A stretch of 64,000 nt of DNA, from NCBI RefSeq assembly GCF_014200405.1, contig NZ_JACHBQ010000001.1, positions 3,038,001 through 3,102,000 on the forward strand, written 5' to 3'. The position numbers and the translations under genes were made by a program. The stretch comes from Cryobacterium roopkundense (GTDB lineage: Bacteria; Actinomycetota; Actinomycetes; Actinomycetales; Microbacteriaceae). Every line of letters begins with the position of its first letter. Within the stretch, counting starts at the first letter, position 1. Shown here one piece after another: positions 43,028 through 51,506 of this stretch. Below the pieces are notes generated by a model that had not been told where the DNA came from, did no database searches, and saw only the letters and a program-made list of their open reading frames with translations.

Positions 43028-44536
43028 CTACAGGGTGTCAGGCTCGGCCGCGCCGCCGCTGTCACCGTCGGGACGAGCGAGGGCATCGGGGGACGCGTCG
43101 GCGGGCTCGACCACCCTCGGCGAACGCTCCCGCCAGGGGGCGTTCAGACGCGGACGCTCGCCACCCACCAGACTCCGGGCAACGTAGACCACGAGCAGGG
43201 TGATGAGCCCGACGGCCGTGTAGCGGGCCGTCATCAGCTGGTTGTTGGCCGGCACGTACGCGATGAAGATCGCGACCTGGCAGAACAACACCAGCGACAG
43301 CGGATCTCGCTCCACCCGAGCCCCGATCCACATGCGCGCCATGAACCAGCCGACCAGCGCCATGAACATCGCCGCCCCGGGAAAGGTGAGGTCGGAGGCC
43401 AGCCACGGATACACGGTGGCCCAGAGCTTGCCGGCCGGCCAACCGGTGACGGCCTCGGTACGGCTCGGATACGACAGCTCGAGGGGGTCTGCACCGCCGA
43501 GATACTGCGTCTTGTAGCTGGCGAGCGCCGGCATCCCTCCGAAACCCTCCGCCCATTCGAAGGGTACCTCCAGGTTCTTCGACAGGCCGATGTACCCGTG
43601 CGTCGGGTAGTACGTGGCCACAAGCAGGCCGCGCGCAAACTTCTCACCGAACACTGACGTGAGAACGGGGCCCGGCGTGAACTGCGCGGCGAAGCTGGTG
43701 CCTTGCACGCGGTCGCCCTGGTTGTTGGCCAGGTAGCCGAAGAACCCGACACCCAACACCACGACCGCCACCGCGATCCAGCGGCTCGAACGCCGCGAAT
43801 ACTTTGAGCTCGACGTCGACCGAGACCGAGAGTCGTCCCGGGCCCGGGCCCGGCGCCTCTTCTCCAGCGGCACCGCGCTCACGGCGAGCGCCGCGACAGC
43901 CATCACCAGCAGGTCGCCGACGCCCTTCTGCGTGCCGATGTAGACGAAATACCCCAGATACGAGAGCATGCCGAGCAGGGCCAGGATGCGGGTGGGCACC
44001 CCGATCCGCCGCCAGAAATACACCGTGAGCGGCACCAACACCCCGTACAGCGCACCCGTCAGCACGGCGATTTGAATGGGCAGGCTCACCCTGCCGGTCG
44101 ACTGCTGCTCGGCGTACACACTGAACTTGGCGTAATAGCTCGCCGACGGCGAGAACGCCGCCGAGAAGATGTCCCCCACCCCGGTGGCGCCGTATTCGGC
44201 GAGCGACGCGATGGAGAACAGCAGGAACCAGCCTGAGCTCAGCAGCAGAGCGGCCCTCACGGGCGGCGTCACGCGCCGGTCGGTGCTGCCGAACTGCCGA
44301 TACGGCCGCGACTGCACGATGCTCAGGCGATAACCCGCGGCGAAGAACGCGATGGTGCTCAGCACGAACACCGCGAGTCCCGGCACGTTGTCGGCCAGGG
44401 CACGGCTGGGCCCGACCAGAAAGATCACAGAGGTGCCGAGCAGGTAACCCACCGACACCTTCAGCGGCAGGTACGCCTGGTTCGTGCCGGCCGCCGACCA
44501 CGCGGCAACCGGGCCCCGCCGGGACAGATTACGCAT
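43028..44536 (-). CDS. Second polymerase-like polytopic membrane protein (Wzy candidate)
   Basis: 502 residues, ~11 hydrophobic segments. A long outside loop at ~residues 285-400 ('FAAQFTPGPVLTSVFGEKFA', 'YYPTHGYIGLSKNLEVPFEW', then 'YPWLASDLTFPGAAMFM') resembles O-antigen polymerase proteins that lack the Wzy_C motif. The cytoplasmic loop at ~235-262 is unusually Arg/Ser-rich (RDDSRSRSTSSSKYSRRSSR). It lies at the end of the minus-strand diNAcBac/FucNAc gene chain, 11 bases after capG, which makes it the most likely polymerase of that repeat unit. Confidence in the exact role is moderate. Confidence 0.72.
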   Translation of the reverse strand: MRNLSRRGPVAAWSAAGTNQAYLPLKVSVGYLLGTSVIFLVGPSRALADNVPGLAVFVLSTIAFFAAGYRLSIVQSRPYRQFGSTDRRVTPPVRAALLLSSGWFLLFSIASLAEYGATGVGDIFSAAFSPSASYYAKFSVYAEQQSTGRVSLPIQIAVLTGALYGVLVPLTVYFWRRIGVPTRILALLGMLSYLGYFVYIGTQKGVGDLLVMAVAALAVSAVPLEKRRRARARDDSRSRSTSSSKYSRRSSRWIAVAVVVLGVGFFGYLANNQGDRVQGTSFAAQFTPGPVLTSVFGEKFARGLLVATYYPTHGYIGLSKNLEVPFEWAEGFGGMPALASYKTQYLGGADPLELSYPSRTEAVTGWPAGKLWATVYPWLASDLTFPGAAMFMALVGWFMARMWIGARVERDPLSLVLFCQVAIFIAYVPANNQLMTARYTAVGLITLLVVYVARSLVGGERPRLNAPWRERSPRVVEPADASPDALARPDGDSGGAAEPDTL

Positions 44537-44547
44537 CGAGACCCGAC

Positions 44548-45693
44548 TCAGAGCGCGCGCGCCGACGGATGAATGCCGGCGCGGGCATGATGGCTGTGCA
44601 CTGTGGAGCGCAAAAAGGCGAGCACCCGCCTCGACGTGTCAGTCACGTCGTACTCGGCGGGCGCACGGGCCGGACCGTCGGCAGCGAATTCGGCGAGGGC
44701 GATGCGCACGCCGTCGACGATGGCATCCGCTGTCACTCCCACGGTGAGCATGCCGCCCACGTCGAGCGCCTCCGGGCGTTCAATCGCGTCGCGCAGCGTC
44801 ACGGCCGGAAAGCCGAGAATGAGGGACTCTTCGCTGATCGTGCCGCTGTCAGAGAGCACGAGCCGCGACATCTGCTGCAGCTTGACGTAGTCGTTGAAGC
44901 CGAACGGCGGGTGCAAGGCGAGGGCGTCAGCGGCGCCGGAGGGTTGACCGAGCAACCGGGCCCGGGTGCGCGGATGCGTCGACACCAGGATCGGCAGCGC
45001 GTAGGCCTCCGACAAACGGGTGAGCGCGGCGAGCGCCGCCGCGAGCCGTTCGGGGTCGTCCACGTTTTCCTCGCGGTGCAGGCTCACCACGAAATACCCG
45101 CCCGGCGCCAGGCCGAGCCGGTCGAGCACGTCGCTCGCCGCGATCTGCGCCGCGTTGCCGGCCAGCACCTCGCGCATGGGCGACCCGGTGAGCACAATCC
45201 GAGACGGATGCAGCCCCTCGGCCAGCAGGTTACGCCTCGCGTGCTCGGTGTACACGAGGTTGTAGTCGGCCACGTGGTCCACGAGCCGGCGGTTCACCTC
45301 TTCGGGCACGTTCTCGTCGAAACACCGGTTGCCGGCCTCCATGTGGAACACCGGAATCTTCATGCGCCGCGCCATCAGCGCCGCGATGCAGCTGTTGGTG
45401 TCGCCGAGCACGAGCACCGCGTCGGGCTTCTCGAGGGCCAGCACGGTCTCGACCTTGAGCAGGATCGAGCCGAGCACCGCGCCGAGGGAGCTCGTGTCGG
45501 CCTCGAGAAAATGGTCGGGCCGCCGCAGCCCCAGGTCGTCGAAGAACACCTCGTTGAGCTCGTAGTCGTAGTTCTGCCCGGTGTGCACGAGCACATGCCG
45601 GGTGTGCGCGTCGAGGCGTTTGATCACCGCCGACAAGCGGATGATTTCGGGTCGCGTTCCCACCACAGTCACGACCTTCAGCACCCCGGTCAC
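44548..45693 (-). CDS. capG: UDP-N-acetyl sugar 2-epimerase (CapG/WbjD, WecB family)
   Basis: 381 residues from GTG 45693, which overlaps the CapF stop (GTGA) and has GAGAAGG upstream. Non-hydrolysing UDP-GlcNAc 2-epimerase fold: 'VVTVVGTRPEIIRLSAVIKR', 'LVHTGQNYDYELNEVFF', 'VLGDTNSCIAALMARRMKIP', 'FHMEAGNRCFDENVPEEVNR' and 'DSGTISEESLILGFPAVTLR'. Because it directly follows CapE and CapF homologues, it should convert UDP-2-acetamido-2,6-dideoxy-L-talose to UDP-L-FucNAc. UDP-ManNAc formation (WecB) is the alternative reaction for the same fold. Confidence 0.9.
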   Translation of the reverse strand: MTGVLKVVTVVGTRPEIIRLSAVIKRLDAHTRHVLVHTGQNYDYELNEVFFDDLGLRRPDHFLEADTSSLGAVLGSILLKVETVLALEKPDAVLVLGDTNSCIAALMARRMKIPVFHMEAGNRCFDENVPEEVNRRLVDHVADYNLVYTEHARRNLLAEGLHPSRIVLTGSPMREVLAGNAAQIAASDVLDRLGLAPGGYFVVSLHREENVDDPERLAAALAALTRLSEAYALPILVSTHPRTRARLLGQPSGAADALALHPPFGFNDYVKLQQMSRLVLSDSGTISEESLILGFPAVTLRDAIERPEALDVGGMLTVGVTADAIVDGVRIALAEFAADGPARAPAEYDVTDTSRRVLAFLRSTVHSHHARAGIHPSARAL

Positions 45694-46802
45694 GGCTGCA
45701 CCTTCTCCGTGCTCGTGTCCGGTCTTTGGGGGTCGTAGGGTTCGTTGGTCCAGAACGACGTGAAGAGCAGGTCGCTGCCGGTGTTCCTGATGCTGTGCGC
45801 CCACATTGTGGGCATGTCGACGCTCACCGGGTCGTCGCCCGACACCGCGAACTCCACCACCTGCTCCGTGAACAACCGGCGCAGGGCGATCACGGCCTCG
45901 CCGTAGATCACGGTGAAGCGCTCCACCTTGCGGCGGTGAAAGTGGTCGCCGCGGCTCACGCCGGGAACCGTCGTGGAGACGGAGTACTGGCCGGGGCCCC
46001 CGTGGGTGCGCACGATCTCGGTGAAGGTGCCGCGGGCATCCGCTTGCCGGGTATGCGCCAGAGGTGTCTGGAGCCCCACAGTGTAGGAGCGGTAGGTGTT
46101 GAACAGGTCGCGGTGGAACGGGTCGGCGAGGTCGGGGATCTCGCCGGCCGCGTAGAGGGCGCTCATGTCCACGAGCTGGCTGAGCAACGTGCGCACACTC
46201 TCGTGCACCTGCCAGCCACGGGCTTCCTCGTGCGTGATGGAGCCGATGAGCACGTCGGCGGCGTGCTGGGCGTGCAGCAGCGTGAGCTCACGGTTGAATT
46301 GCACCGTGGGAGTGAGGCCGTGCACCAGCTGGTGGCAGAACGTGGCCGCCACCGAGTTGTAGTGGGGGCGGCCGTGCTCGCCGAACAGGTTGGGCAGGTG
46401 CAGGTTCTCGAACCGCGCCCCCACGTGCTCGGCCGCGAGGGTGAGCACCTCCGCGGCGCGGGCCTTGGCCTCGCCGTACACGCTGCCGGTGCCGGACTGG
46501 GTGGAGTTGGCGAACACCACCACCGGCGGGGGGTCGTCGGCGCGGAGCAGGGCGTCGGCCGCCTGCCGGGCGAAGAGCACGTTGCCCTCGGCCACGTCGT
46601 CTTCGGAGCCGCGGTTGATGCCGGCGAGGTGGATCAGCCGGGTGGCGCCGCTCACAGCAACGGATGCGGCGGGCAGCTCGAAACCTTCCCCCAGCGGCAC
46701 GGCACGAAACTGCGTGCCGAGCTCCTGCAGGGCGGCCCGGGTGTGCCAGCCGAGGAACCCGTGCGCGCCGGTGATCGCGACCCGGCTCGGAATACCGTTC
46801 AC
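45690..46802 (-). CDS. capF: Bifunctional reductase with cupin domain (CapF/WbjC)
   Basis: 370 residues, the family length. GTG start overlaps the CapE stop. N-terminal short-chain dehydrogenase domain with 'VAITGAHGFLGWHTRAALQE', 'SVYGEAKARAAEVL' (YxxxK) and 'LHLPNLFGEHGRPHYNS'. C-terminal metal-binding cupin from ~residue 250: 'VSRGDHFHRRKVERFTVIYG'. CapF reduces the 4-keto sugar made by CapE, and the cupin epimerises it, producing the talose-configured UDP sugar for CapG. The stop overlaps capG. Confidence 0.93.
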   Translation of the reverse strand: MNGIPSRVAITGAHGFLGWHTRAALQELGTQFRAVPLGEGFELPAASVAVSGATRLIHLAGINRGSEDDVAEGNVLFARQAADALLRADDPPPVVVFANSTQSGTGSVYGEAKARAAEVLTLAAEHVGARFENLHLPNLFGEHGRPHYNSVAATFCHQLVHGLTPTVQFNRELTLLHAQHAADVLIGSITHEEARGWQVHESVRTLLSQLVDMSALYAAGEIPDLADPFHRDLFNTYRSYTVGLQTPLAHTRQADARGTFTEIVRTHGGPGQYSVSTTVPGVSRGDHFHRRKVERFTVIYGEAVIALRRLFTEQVVEFAVSGDDPVSVDMPTMWAHSIRNTGSDLLFTSFWTNEPYDPQRPDTSTEKVQP

Positions 46803-47854
46803 AGTTCCACCTCTCCCAGCTCAACCGGCAGGCCGGCGGCGGCGAGCTCCGCCCGCACCTCCGGCAGCGTCAGCAGCAGTCTCTCGATGTCGGGCACTGT
46901 CATGCGCTCCACGCTGTGCGAGTCGTAGTCGTCGAATTGCCCCTGCGCGAGGTTGCCTTCTTCCACGTAGATGCCGTAGTTCAGGTCGCGATTGTCGGCG
47001 CGGATGCGAAAGTAGTCGCCGAGGTCTTCGGCGCGGGAGAGCTCCTCGCGGCTCGCGAGGGCCTCCGACACCTTCTCGGCGTGGCGGGTGCCGATCATGT
47101 CCACGCTGGCCGGGGAGCGAAACAGGGTGATCACAGCCTGGGCGAGGTCGCCCACGGTGCAGGCCCTGGCCTTGCGGATGAACAGGTCGCCCTGCCGCGC
47201 GTTGTGGAAGGCGAATTCCACTAGGTCGACGGAGTCGGCGAGGCTCATCATGAACCGGGTCATGCCCGGGTTGGTCACGGTGAGGTTGTGGCCGGACTGC
47301 AACTGGCGGATGAACAGGGGGATCACCGACCCGCGGGAGTACATCACGTTGCCGTAGCGCACGCACGACACTATCGTCTCGGCGTGGGGGTTGTTGAGGC
47401 CGTGGGAGCGAGCGACCTTCTCCATCATGGCCTTCGTCATGCCCATCGCGTTCACCGGGTACACCGCCTTGTCGGTGCTGAGACACACCAGCGACGTGAC
47501 GCCGCAGGCCTCCGCGGCGCGCACCACGTTCTCGCTGCCCACGATGTTGGTGCGCACCGCCTCCATCGGAAAGAACTCGCACGACGGCACCTGTTTGAGC
47601 GCCGCGGCGTGGAAGACGAAGTCAACGTCGGTGGTCGCCCGCTCCACGCTCGTGAAGTCGCGCACGTCGCCGAGGTAGAAGCGCACCCTGGAGTCCGCGA
47701 TCTCGCTGCGCATCAGGTCTTGCTTGGCCTCGTCGCGACTGAACACCCGCACCTCCGCCACGTCCCGCCGCAGCAGCTTGCTCGTGACGGTATGCCCGAA
47801 CGACCCCGTGCCGCCCGTGATCAGGATGCGCTTGCCGGCGTAGCTGTCAGGCAT
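46799..47854 (-). CDS. capE: UDP-GlcNAc 4,6-dehydratase/epimerase (CapE/WbjB)
   Basis: 351 residues from ATG 47854 (GGAG upstream). Rossmann fold 'ILITGGTGSFGHTVTSKLL'; 'FHAAALKQVPSCEFFPMEAV'. The active-site region 'LSTDKAVYPVNAMGMTKAMM' shows Met in place of the usual Tyr of YxxxK, which is characteristic of CapE/FlaA1-type inverting dehydratases. It catalyses the first step to UDP-L-FucNAc. It overlaps the WbuB gene end and the capF start, so the three sugar-synthesis genes and the transferase are translationally linked. Confidence 0.93.
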   Translation of the reverse strand: MPDSYAGKRILITGGTGSFGHTVTSKLLRRDVAEVRVFSRDEAKQDLMRSEIADSRVRFYLGDVRDFTSVERATTDVDFVFHAAALKQVPSCEFFPMEAVRTNIVGSENVVRAAEACGVTSLVCLSTDKAVYPVNAMGMTKAMMEKVARSHGLNNPHAETIVSCVRYGNVMYSRGSVIPLFIRQLQSGHNLTVTNPGMTRFMMSLADSVDLVEFAFHNARQGDLFIRKARACTVGDLAQAVITLFRSPASVDMIGTRHAEKVSEALASREELSRAEDLGDYFRIRADNRDLNYGIYVEEGNLAQGQFDDYDSHSVERMTVPDIERLLLTLPEVRAELAAAGLPVELGEVEL

Positions 47855-49115
47855 GGTGCACTCTCCGCTTCGGTCGGGTTCGGGTGGCGCGGCTGGCGTC
47901 CCGCAGCACCTCACTGAAGCGCCACGCGCCGCTGGCCAGCGACATGTTGTTGCGATAATAGGCCTGTCCGGCCAGTCCCATGCCGTGGCGTTCTCCGGCG
48001 GAGAGTGCCATCAGTGACCGCACCGCCCGATCGAGCTGCACGGCGTTCTGCGGCTCGAATACCAGCCCGGCGCCGGCGTCCGCCACGATGCGCGCCGCGT
48101 CGCCGCGCACCCCCATCAGGATGGGCCGCCCGGCCATCAGGTAGGCCTGGGTTTTCGACGGCACCGTGATCGAAAACAGCGGATCGTCGCTCAGGTGCAC
48201 GAGCAGCGCGTCGGAGAGCAGCAGAATCTCGCCGATCTCGGAGACCCGCCGACGTGGCATGAACACCACGTTGTCGAGCCCGCGCCGCCGGGCCTCCAGA
48301 CGCAGGCGTTCCACCTCCATGCCGCCGCCCACCAGTAGAAAACGCAGCGCCGCTTCGTCGCGCAGTGATTCCGCGGCCTGCAGCACGGTCTCGAGGGCCT
48401 GCACGGGCCCCATGGTGCCGGCGAACGTGATGGTGAACGTGTCGTCGAACCCGAGTTGGGCGGCGCGATCCCCGGCGCGTGGGCGCAGGTCGATCTGTTT
48501 CTCGTCGGCCCAGTTCGGGATCACCGCGATGCGCCGGGCCGGCACGTGGCGCGCAACGAGCACCTGGCGAAACCCTTCGGACAGCACCACGATGCGCGCG
48601 GCTCCCCGGTAGATGCGGTCCATCACCCGGGTGACGATGCGCAGCGCGCGGGGGCTGGTGAGCATGCCGGTGGCGGCGAGGGTGTCGGGCCACAGGTCCT
48701 GCACGTCGTACACGTACGGCACGCCCTTGAGCGCCTTGAGCATCAGAGCCGGCAGCCCCACGGTGGCCGGCGGGTGGTACACGTAAGCCACGTCGGGCCG
48801 CCGCGTGAGCAGCGCCCCCACCGTCGCCGACACCGCGAAGCTCACGTAGTTGAGCACCCGCCGCACCGCCGAATGGTCGTGGCTCGGGTACAGCGGCACG
48901 CGCAGCACGGGTATGCCGCCCATCACTTCGCGCTGAAACACGCGGATGCGATACCCCGGGTACACGCGACCGTCCGGGTAGTTGGGAAAACCTGTCAGCA
49001 CCCGCACCTCGTGTCCGAGCCGCTGCAGCTCCTGCGCAAACAGCAGTCCCTTGAACATGGGTTCCGGATCGAACCACTGCGTGATGATCAGGATACGTAA
49101 CCTGGGCTCCGTCAT
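47847..49115 (-). CDS. wbuB: Glycosyltransferase, WbuB-like (L-fucosamine transferase)
   Basis: 422 residues from ATG 49115, overlapping the pglD stop (ATGA). GT4 enzyme of WbuB type: 'ILIITQWFDPEPMFKGLLFA', 'RVLTGFPNYPDGRVYPGY', 'PYVYDVQDLWPDTLAATGM', 'AVIPNWADEKQIDL', 'ITFAGTMGPVQALETVL' and 'VPSKTQAYLMAGRPIL'. WbuB homologues in O-antigen loci transfer L-FucNAc to a lipid-linked first sugar. The position between PglC/PglD and CapEFG fits transfer of FucNAc onto undecaprenyl-PP-diNAcBac. Confidence 0.88.
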   Translation of the reverse strand: MTEPRLRILIITQWFDPEPMFKGLLFAQELQRLGHEVRVLTGFPNYPDGRVYPGYRIRVFQREVMGGIPVLRVPLYPSHDHSAVRRVLNYVSFAVSATVGALLTRRPDVAYVYHPPATVGLPALMLKALKGVPYVYDVQDLWPDTLAATGMLTSPRALRIVTRVMDRIYRGAARIVVLSEGFRQVLVARHVPARRIAVIPNWADEKQIDLRPRAGDRAAQLGFDDTFTITFAGTMGPVQALETVLQAAESLRDEAALRFLLVGGGMEVERLRLEARRRGLDNVVFMPRRRVSEIGEILLLSDALLVHLSDDPLFSITVPSKTQAYLMAGRPILMGVRGDAARIVADAGAGLVFEPQNAVQLDRAVRSLMALSAGERHGMGLAGQAYYRNNMSLASGAWRFSEVLRDASRATRTRPKRRVHHA

Positions 49116-49756
49116 CGGGCCGGAACCCCCTTCACGACGGTGTCGCCGAAGACGTGCCGCACCACGCAGGCGTTCGCGCCCACCACGGCGTCGGAGCCCA
49201 CGACGAGGCCCTGCAGAATGACCGCGCCGGCGCCGATCAGCACGCGCTCGCCCACCTCCACATCGCCAGACACGATGGCGCCCGGGTTCACCGAGACGAA
49301 GTCGTGCAGCACGGCGTCGTGCCCGATGGCCACGTTCGGGTTGAGGTGAACGTGCCGGCCGAGGCGCACGTTCGTGGAGACCTGGGTGCCGCCGCACACC
49401 ACGGTGCCGTCGCCGATCGCCGCCTGCGAGCCGATCGACGCCGCGGGATGCACCGCGGTGGCCGCCGCCATGCCGGCCGCGAGGAAGGAACGGTCGAGGC
49501 GCTGGCGGGCCACCGGGTCGCCGATGCCGATCAGGTACAGCGCGTGGTAGTCGAAGGCCAGCCACTCGGCCACCGTGCCGAGGTAGGCCACGCCGCGGTG
49601 CTCGAGGCGCTCCCGGTTGAGGTCGCTCGGGTTGGTGTCGACCACCCCGAGAACGTCGAAGACGGGCACATCGGCGGCCCGGTTGAGGGCCTGCACAACG
49701 TCGAGGGTCTGCCGCCCGAACCCGCCGGCCCCCACCACGATCAGCTCCGTACTCAT
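49112..49756 (-). CDS. pglD: UDP-4-amino-sugar N-acetyltransferase (PglD/NeuD family)
   Basis: 214 residues from ATG 49756 (GGAGG upstream). N-terminal nucleotide-sugar binding domain 'LIVVGAGGFGRQTLDVVQAL', then hexapeptide beta-helix: 'ASIGSQAAIGDGTVVCGGTQ', 'HLNPNVAIGHDAVLHDFVSV' (catalytic His) and 'VLIGAGAVILQGLVVGSDAV'. PglD uses acetyl-CoA to acetylate the 4-amino group made by PglE, giving UDP-di-N-acetylbacillosamine. The neighbours PglC, PglE and PglF complete the pathway, which is why PglD is preferred to NeuD-type sialic acid O-acetylation. Confidence 0.9.
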   Translation of the reverse strand: MSTELIVVGAGGFGRQTLDVVQALNRAADVPVFDVLGVVDTNPSDLNRERLEHRGVAYLGTVAEWLAFDYHALYLIGIGDPVARQRLDRSFLAAGMAAATAVHPAASIGSQAAIGDGTVVCGGTQVSTNVRLGRHVHLNPNVAIGHDAVLHDFVSVNPGAIVSGDVEVGERVLIGAGAVILQGLVVGSDAVVGANACVVRHVFGDTVVKGVPAR

Positions 49757-50376
49757 AGCGCACCCTCCGTCGATTCGGCCAGGAATTCGGGCGCGGTCGA
49801 GTGACCGGCCTGAGAGATGCCCTCCCGGAGCAGCACCGCGCGCACGGTGCGGGCGAGGATGCGCACGTCGAGGGCGAAGCTGCAGCGCGCCACGTACTCG
49901 GCGTCGAGGGCGAACTTCTCGTGCCACGACAACGCGTTGCGCCCGCTCACCTGCACGAGTCCCGTCACGCCCGGCCGCACCTCGTGCCGGCGGGCCTGCT
50001 CCGGCGTGTACCGCGGGAGGTAGCTCACCAGCAGGGGCCGCGGTCCCACGAGGCTCATGTCGCCGCGCAGCACGTTCACCAGGGTGGGCAGTTCGTCGAG
50101 GCTCGTGGAGCGCAGCGCCCGCCCGAACGGCGTGAGCCTGTCGTCGTCGCTGGCCGGCCCCTCGCCCGGGGTCATGGTGCGAAATTTGTACAGCCGAAAG
50201 ATGCGGCCGTGCAGGCCCGGACGGTTCTGCACGAAGAGCACCGGACGACCGAGGTTCACGGCCACCGCCACCGCCACGCCGAGCAGCACCGGGGACAGCA
50301 CGAGCAAGCCGAGACCCGAGGCGAGCACGTCGAGCATCCGCTTCACCGGAAGGTAGCCGCGCGGCGCCCCCGTCAT
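49753..50376 (-). CDS. pglC: Initiating phosphoglycosyltransferase (PglC family)
   Basis: 207 residues, the small monotopic size of PglC (no large membrane region as in WbaP). Re-entrant N-terminal hydrophobic helix 'MLDVLASGLGLLVLSPVLL', 'LYKFRTMTPG', the catalytic Asp-Glu in 'RSTSLDELPTLVNVLRGDMS', and 'LVGPRPLLVSYLPRY'. It transfers phospho-sugar from a UDP sugar, here most likely UDP-diNAcBac, to undecaprenyl phosphate, starting glycan assembly. The ATG overlaps the pglE stop; the end overlaps pglD. Confidence 0.92.
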   Translation of the reverse strand: MTGAPRGYLPVKRMLDVLASGLGLLVLSPVLLGVAVAVAVNLGRPVLFVQNRPGLHGRIFRLYKFRTMTPGEGPASDDDRLTPFGRALRSTSLDELPTLVNVLRGDMSLVGPRPLLVSYLPRYTPEQARRHEVRPGVTGLVQVSGRNALSWHEKFALDAEYVARCSFALDVRILARTVRAVLLREGISQAGHSTAPEFLAESTEGAL

Positions 50377-51506
50377 GAGTACACGGTGACGAAGTCGTGC
50401 ACGGCCGCGGCTACGCGCTCTACCTCGGCGGCCCGCAGCGCCGAGCCGCTCGGCAGGGCGAGCCCGGTCTCGAACAGGCGCTGCGCGTTGCCGTTGAGCA
50501 GGCGGCGCGCCCCGGCGTACACGGGCTGCAGGTGCATGGGCTTCCAGAGCGGCCGGGTCTCGATGTCGAGCGCCCGCAGCGACGCGCCGAGCTCCTCGGC
50601 CGACCAGCCGGCCGTGTCGGGGTGCACCAGCACCGCGGTGAGCCAGCAGTTGTCGTCGGCGTCGTTCTCGCCGCCGAAGATCCGCACGCCGGGAAGGCCG
50701 GCGAACAGGCGCCGGTAGGTCTCCCGTATGCGCCGCCGCCTGGCGAGCATGCCGTCGAGCCGGGTTAGTTGGCCCCGGCCGAGTGCCGCCAGCAGATTGC
50801 TCATGCGGTAGTTATACCCCACCTCGGCGTGTTCGTAGTGGGTCACCGGCAGCCGCGCCTGGGTCGAGAGCGAGCGGCTGCGCGCGGCGAGCGCGGCGTC
50901 GTCGGTGAGCAGCATGCCGCCGCCGGAGGTGGTCATCATCTTGTTGCCGTTGAACGAGACAATGGATGCCGCCCCGAGCGACCCGACGGCCCGCCCGCTG
51001 AAGTGCGCGCCCAGCGACTCGGCCGCGTCGGCGAGCACGGGCACGCCGTACTCGGCGGCCACCCGGTCGATCGCGGCGTAGTCGGCGGCTTTGCCGAGCA
51101 GGTCAACGGGCACGATCGCGGCCACCCGCTCGCCGGCGCCGGTGAGGCGGGCGAGCGCCTGGCGCAGCAGGCCGGGGTGCAGGTTGCCGGTGGTCGGGTC
51201 GCTGTCCACGAAGTACGGTTCGGCGCCGGTGTACACGATGGCGTTGGCCGTGGCCACGAACGTGAGGGTGGCCGTCACCACCACGGTGCCGGGGCCGGCG
51301 CCCAGCCCGAGCAGCCCGAGGTGCAGCGCGGCGGTGCCGGAGCTGAGCGCCACGCCGTGCGCCACGCCCACCCGTGCGGCGAGTTCGGCTTCGAAGGCGT
51401 CCACGTCGGGGCCGAGAGGGGCGATCCAGCCCGAGCGCATCGCGGCGAGCACGTAGCGCTGTTCCACCTCGCCCACGTCGGGTGCCGACAGGTAGATGCG
51501 TGTCAT
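50373..51506 (-). CDS. pglE: PLP-dependent UDP-4-keto-sugar aminotransferase (PglE, DegT/DnrJ family)
   Basis: 377 residues from ATG 51506, overlapping the pglF stop. Family motifs: 'RIYLSAPDVGEVEQRYVL', 'GVALSSGTAALHLGLLGLG', 'PVLADAAESLGAHFSGR', PLP-lysine near residue 189 in 'SFNGNKMMTTSGGGML' and 'VGYNYRMSNLLAALG'. It aminates the C4 keto group of the PglF product. 'RPLWKPMHLQPVY' near the C-terminus matches PglE/PseC-type substrate-site residues. Confidence 0.93.
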   Translation of the reverse strand: MTRIYLSAPDVGEVEQRYVLAAMRSGWIAPLGPDVDAFEAELAARVGVAHGVALSSGTAALHLGLLGLGAGPGTVVVTATLTFVATANAIVYTGAEPYFVDSDPTTGNLHPGLLRQALARLTGAGERVAAIVPVDLLGKAADYAAIDRVAAEYGVPVLADAAESLGAHFSGRAVGSLGAASIVSFNGNKMMTTSGGGMLLTDDAALAARSRSLSTQARLPVTHYEHAEVGYNYRMSNLLAALGRGQLTRLDGMLARRRRIRETYRRLFAGLPGVRIFGGENDADDNCWLTAVLVHPDTAGWSAEELGASLRALDIETRPLWKPMHLQPVYAGARRLLNGNAQRLFETGLALPSGSALRAAEVERVAAAVHDFVTVYS

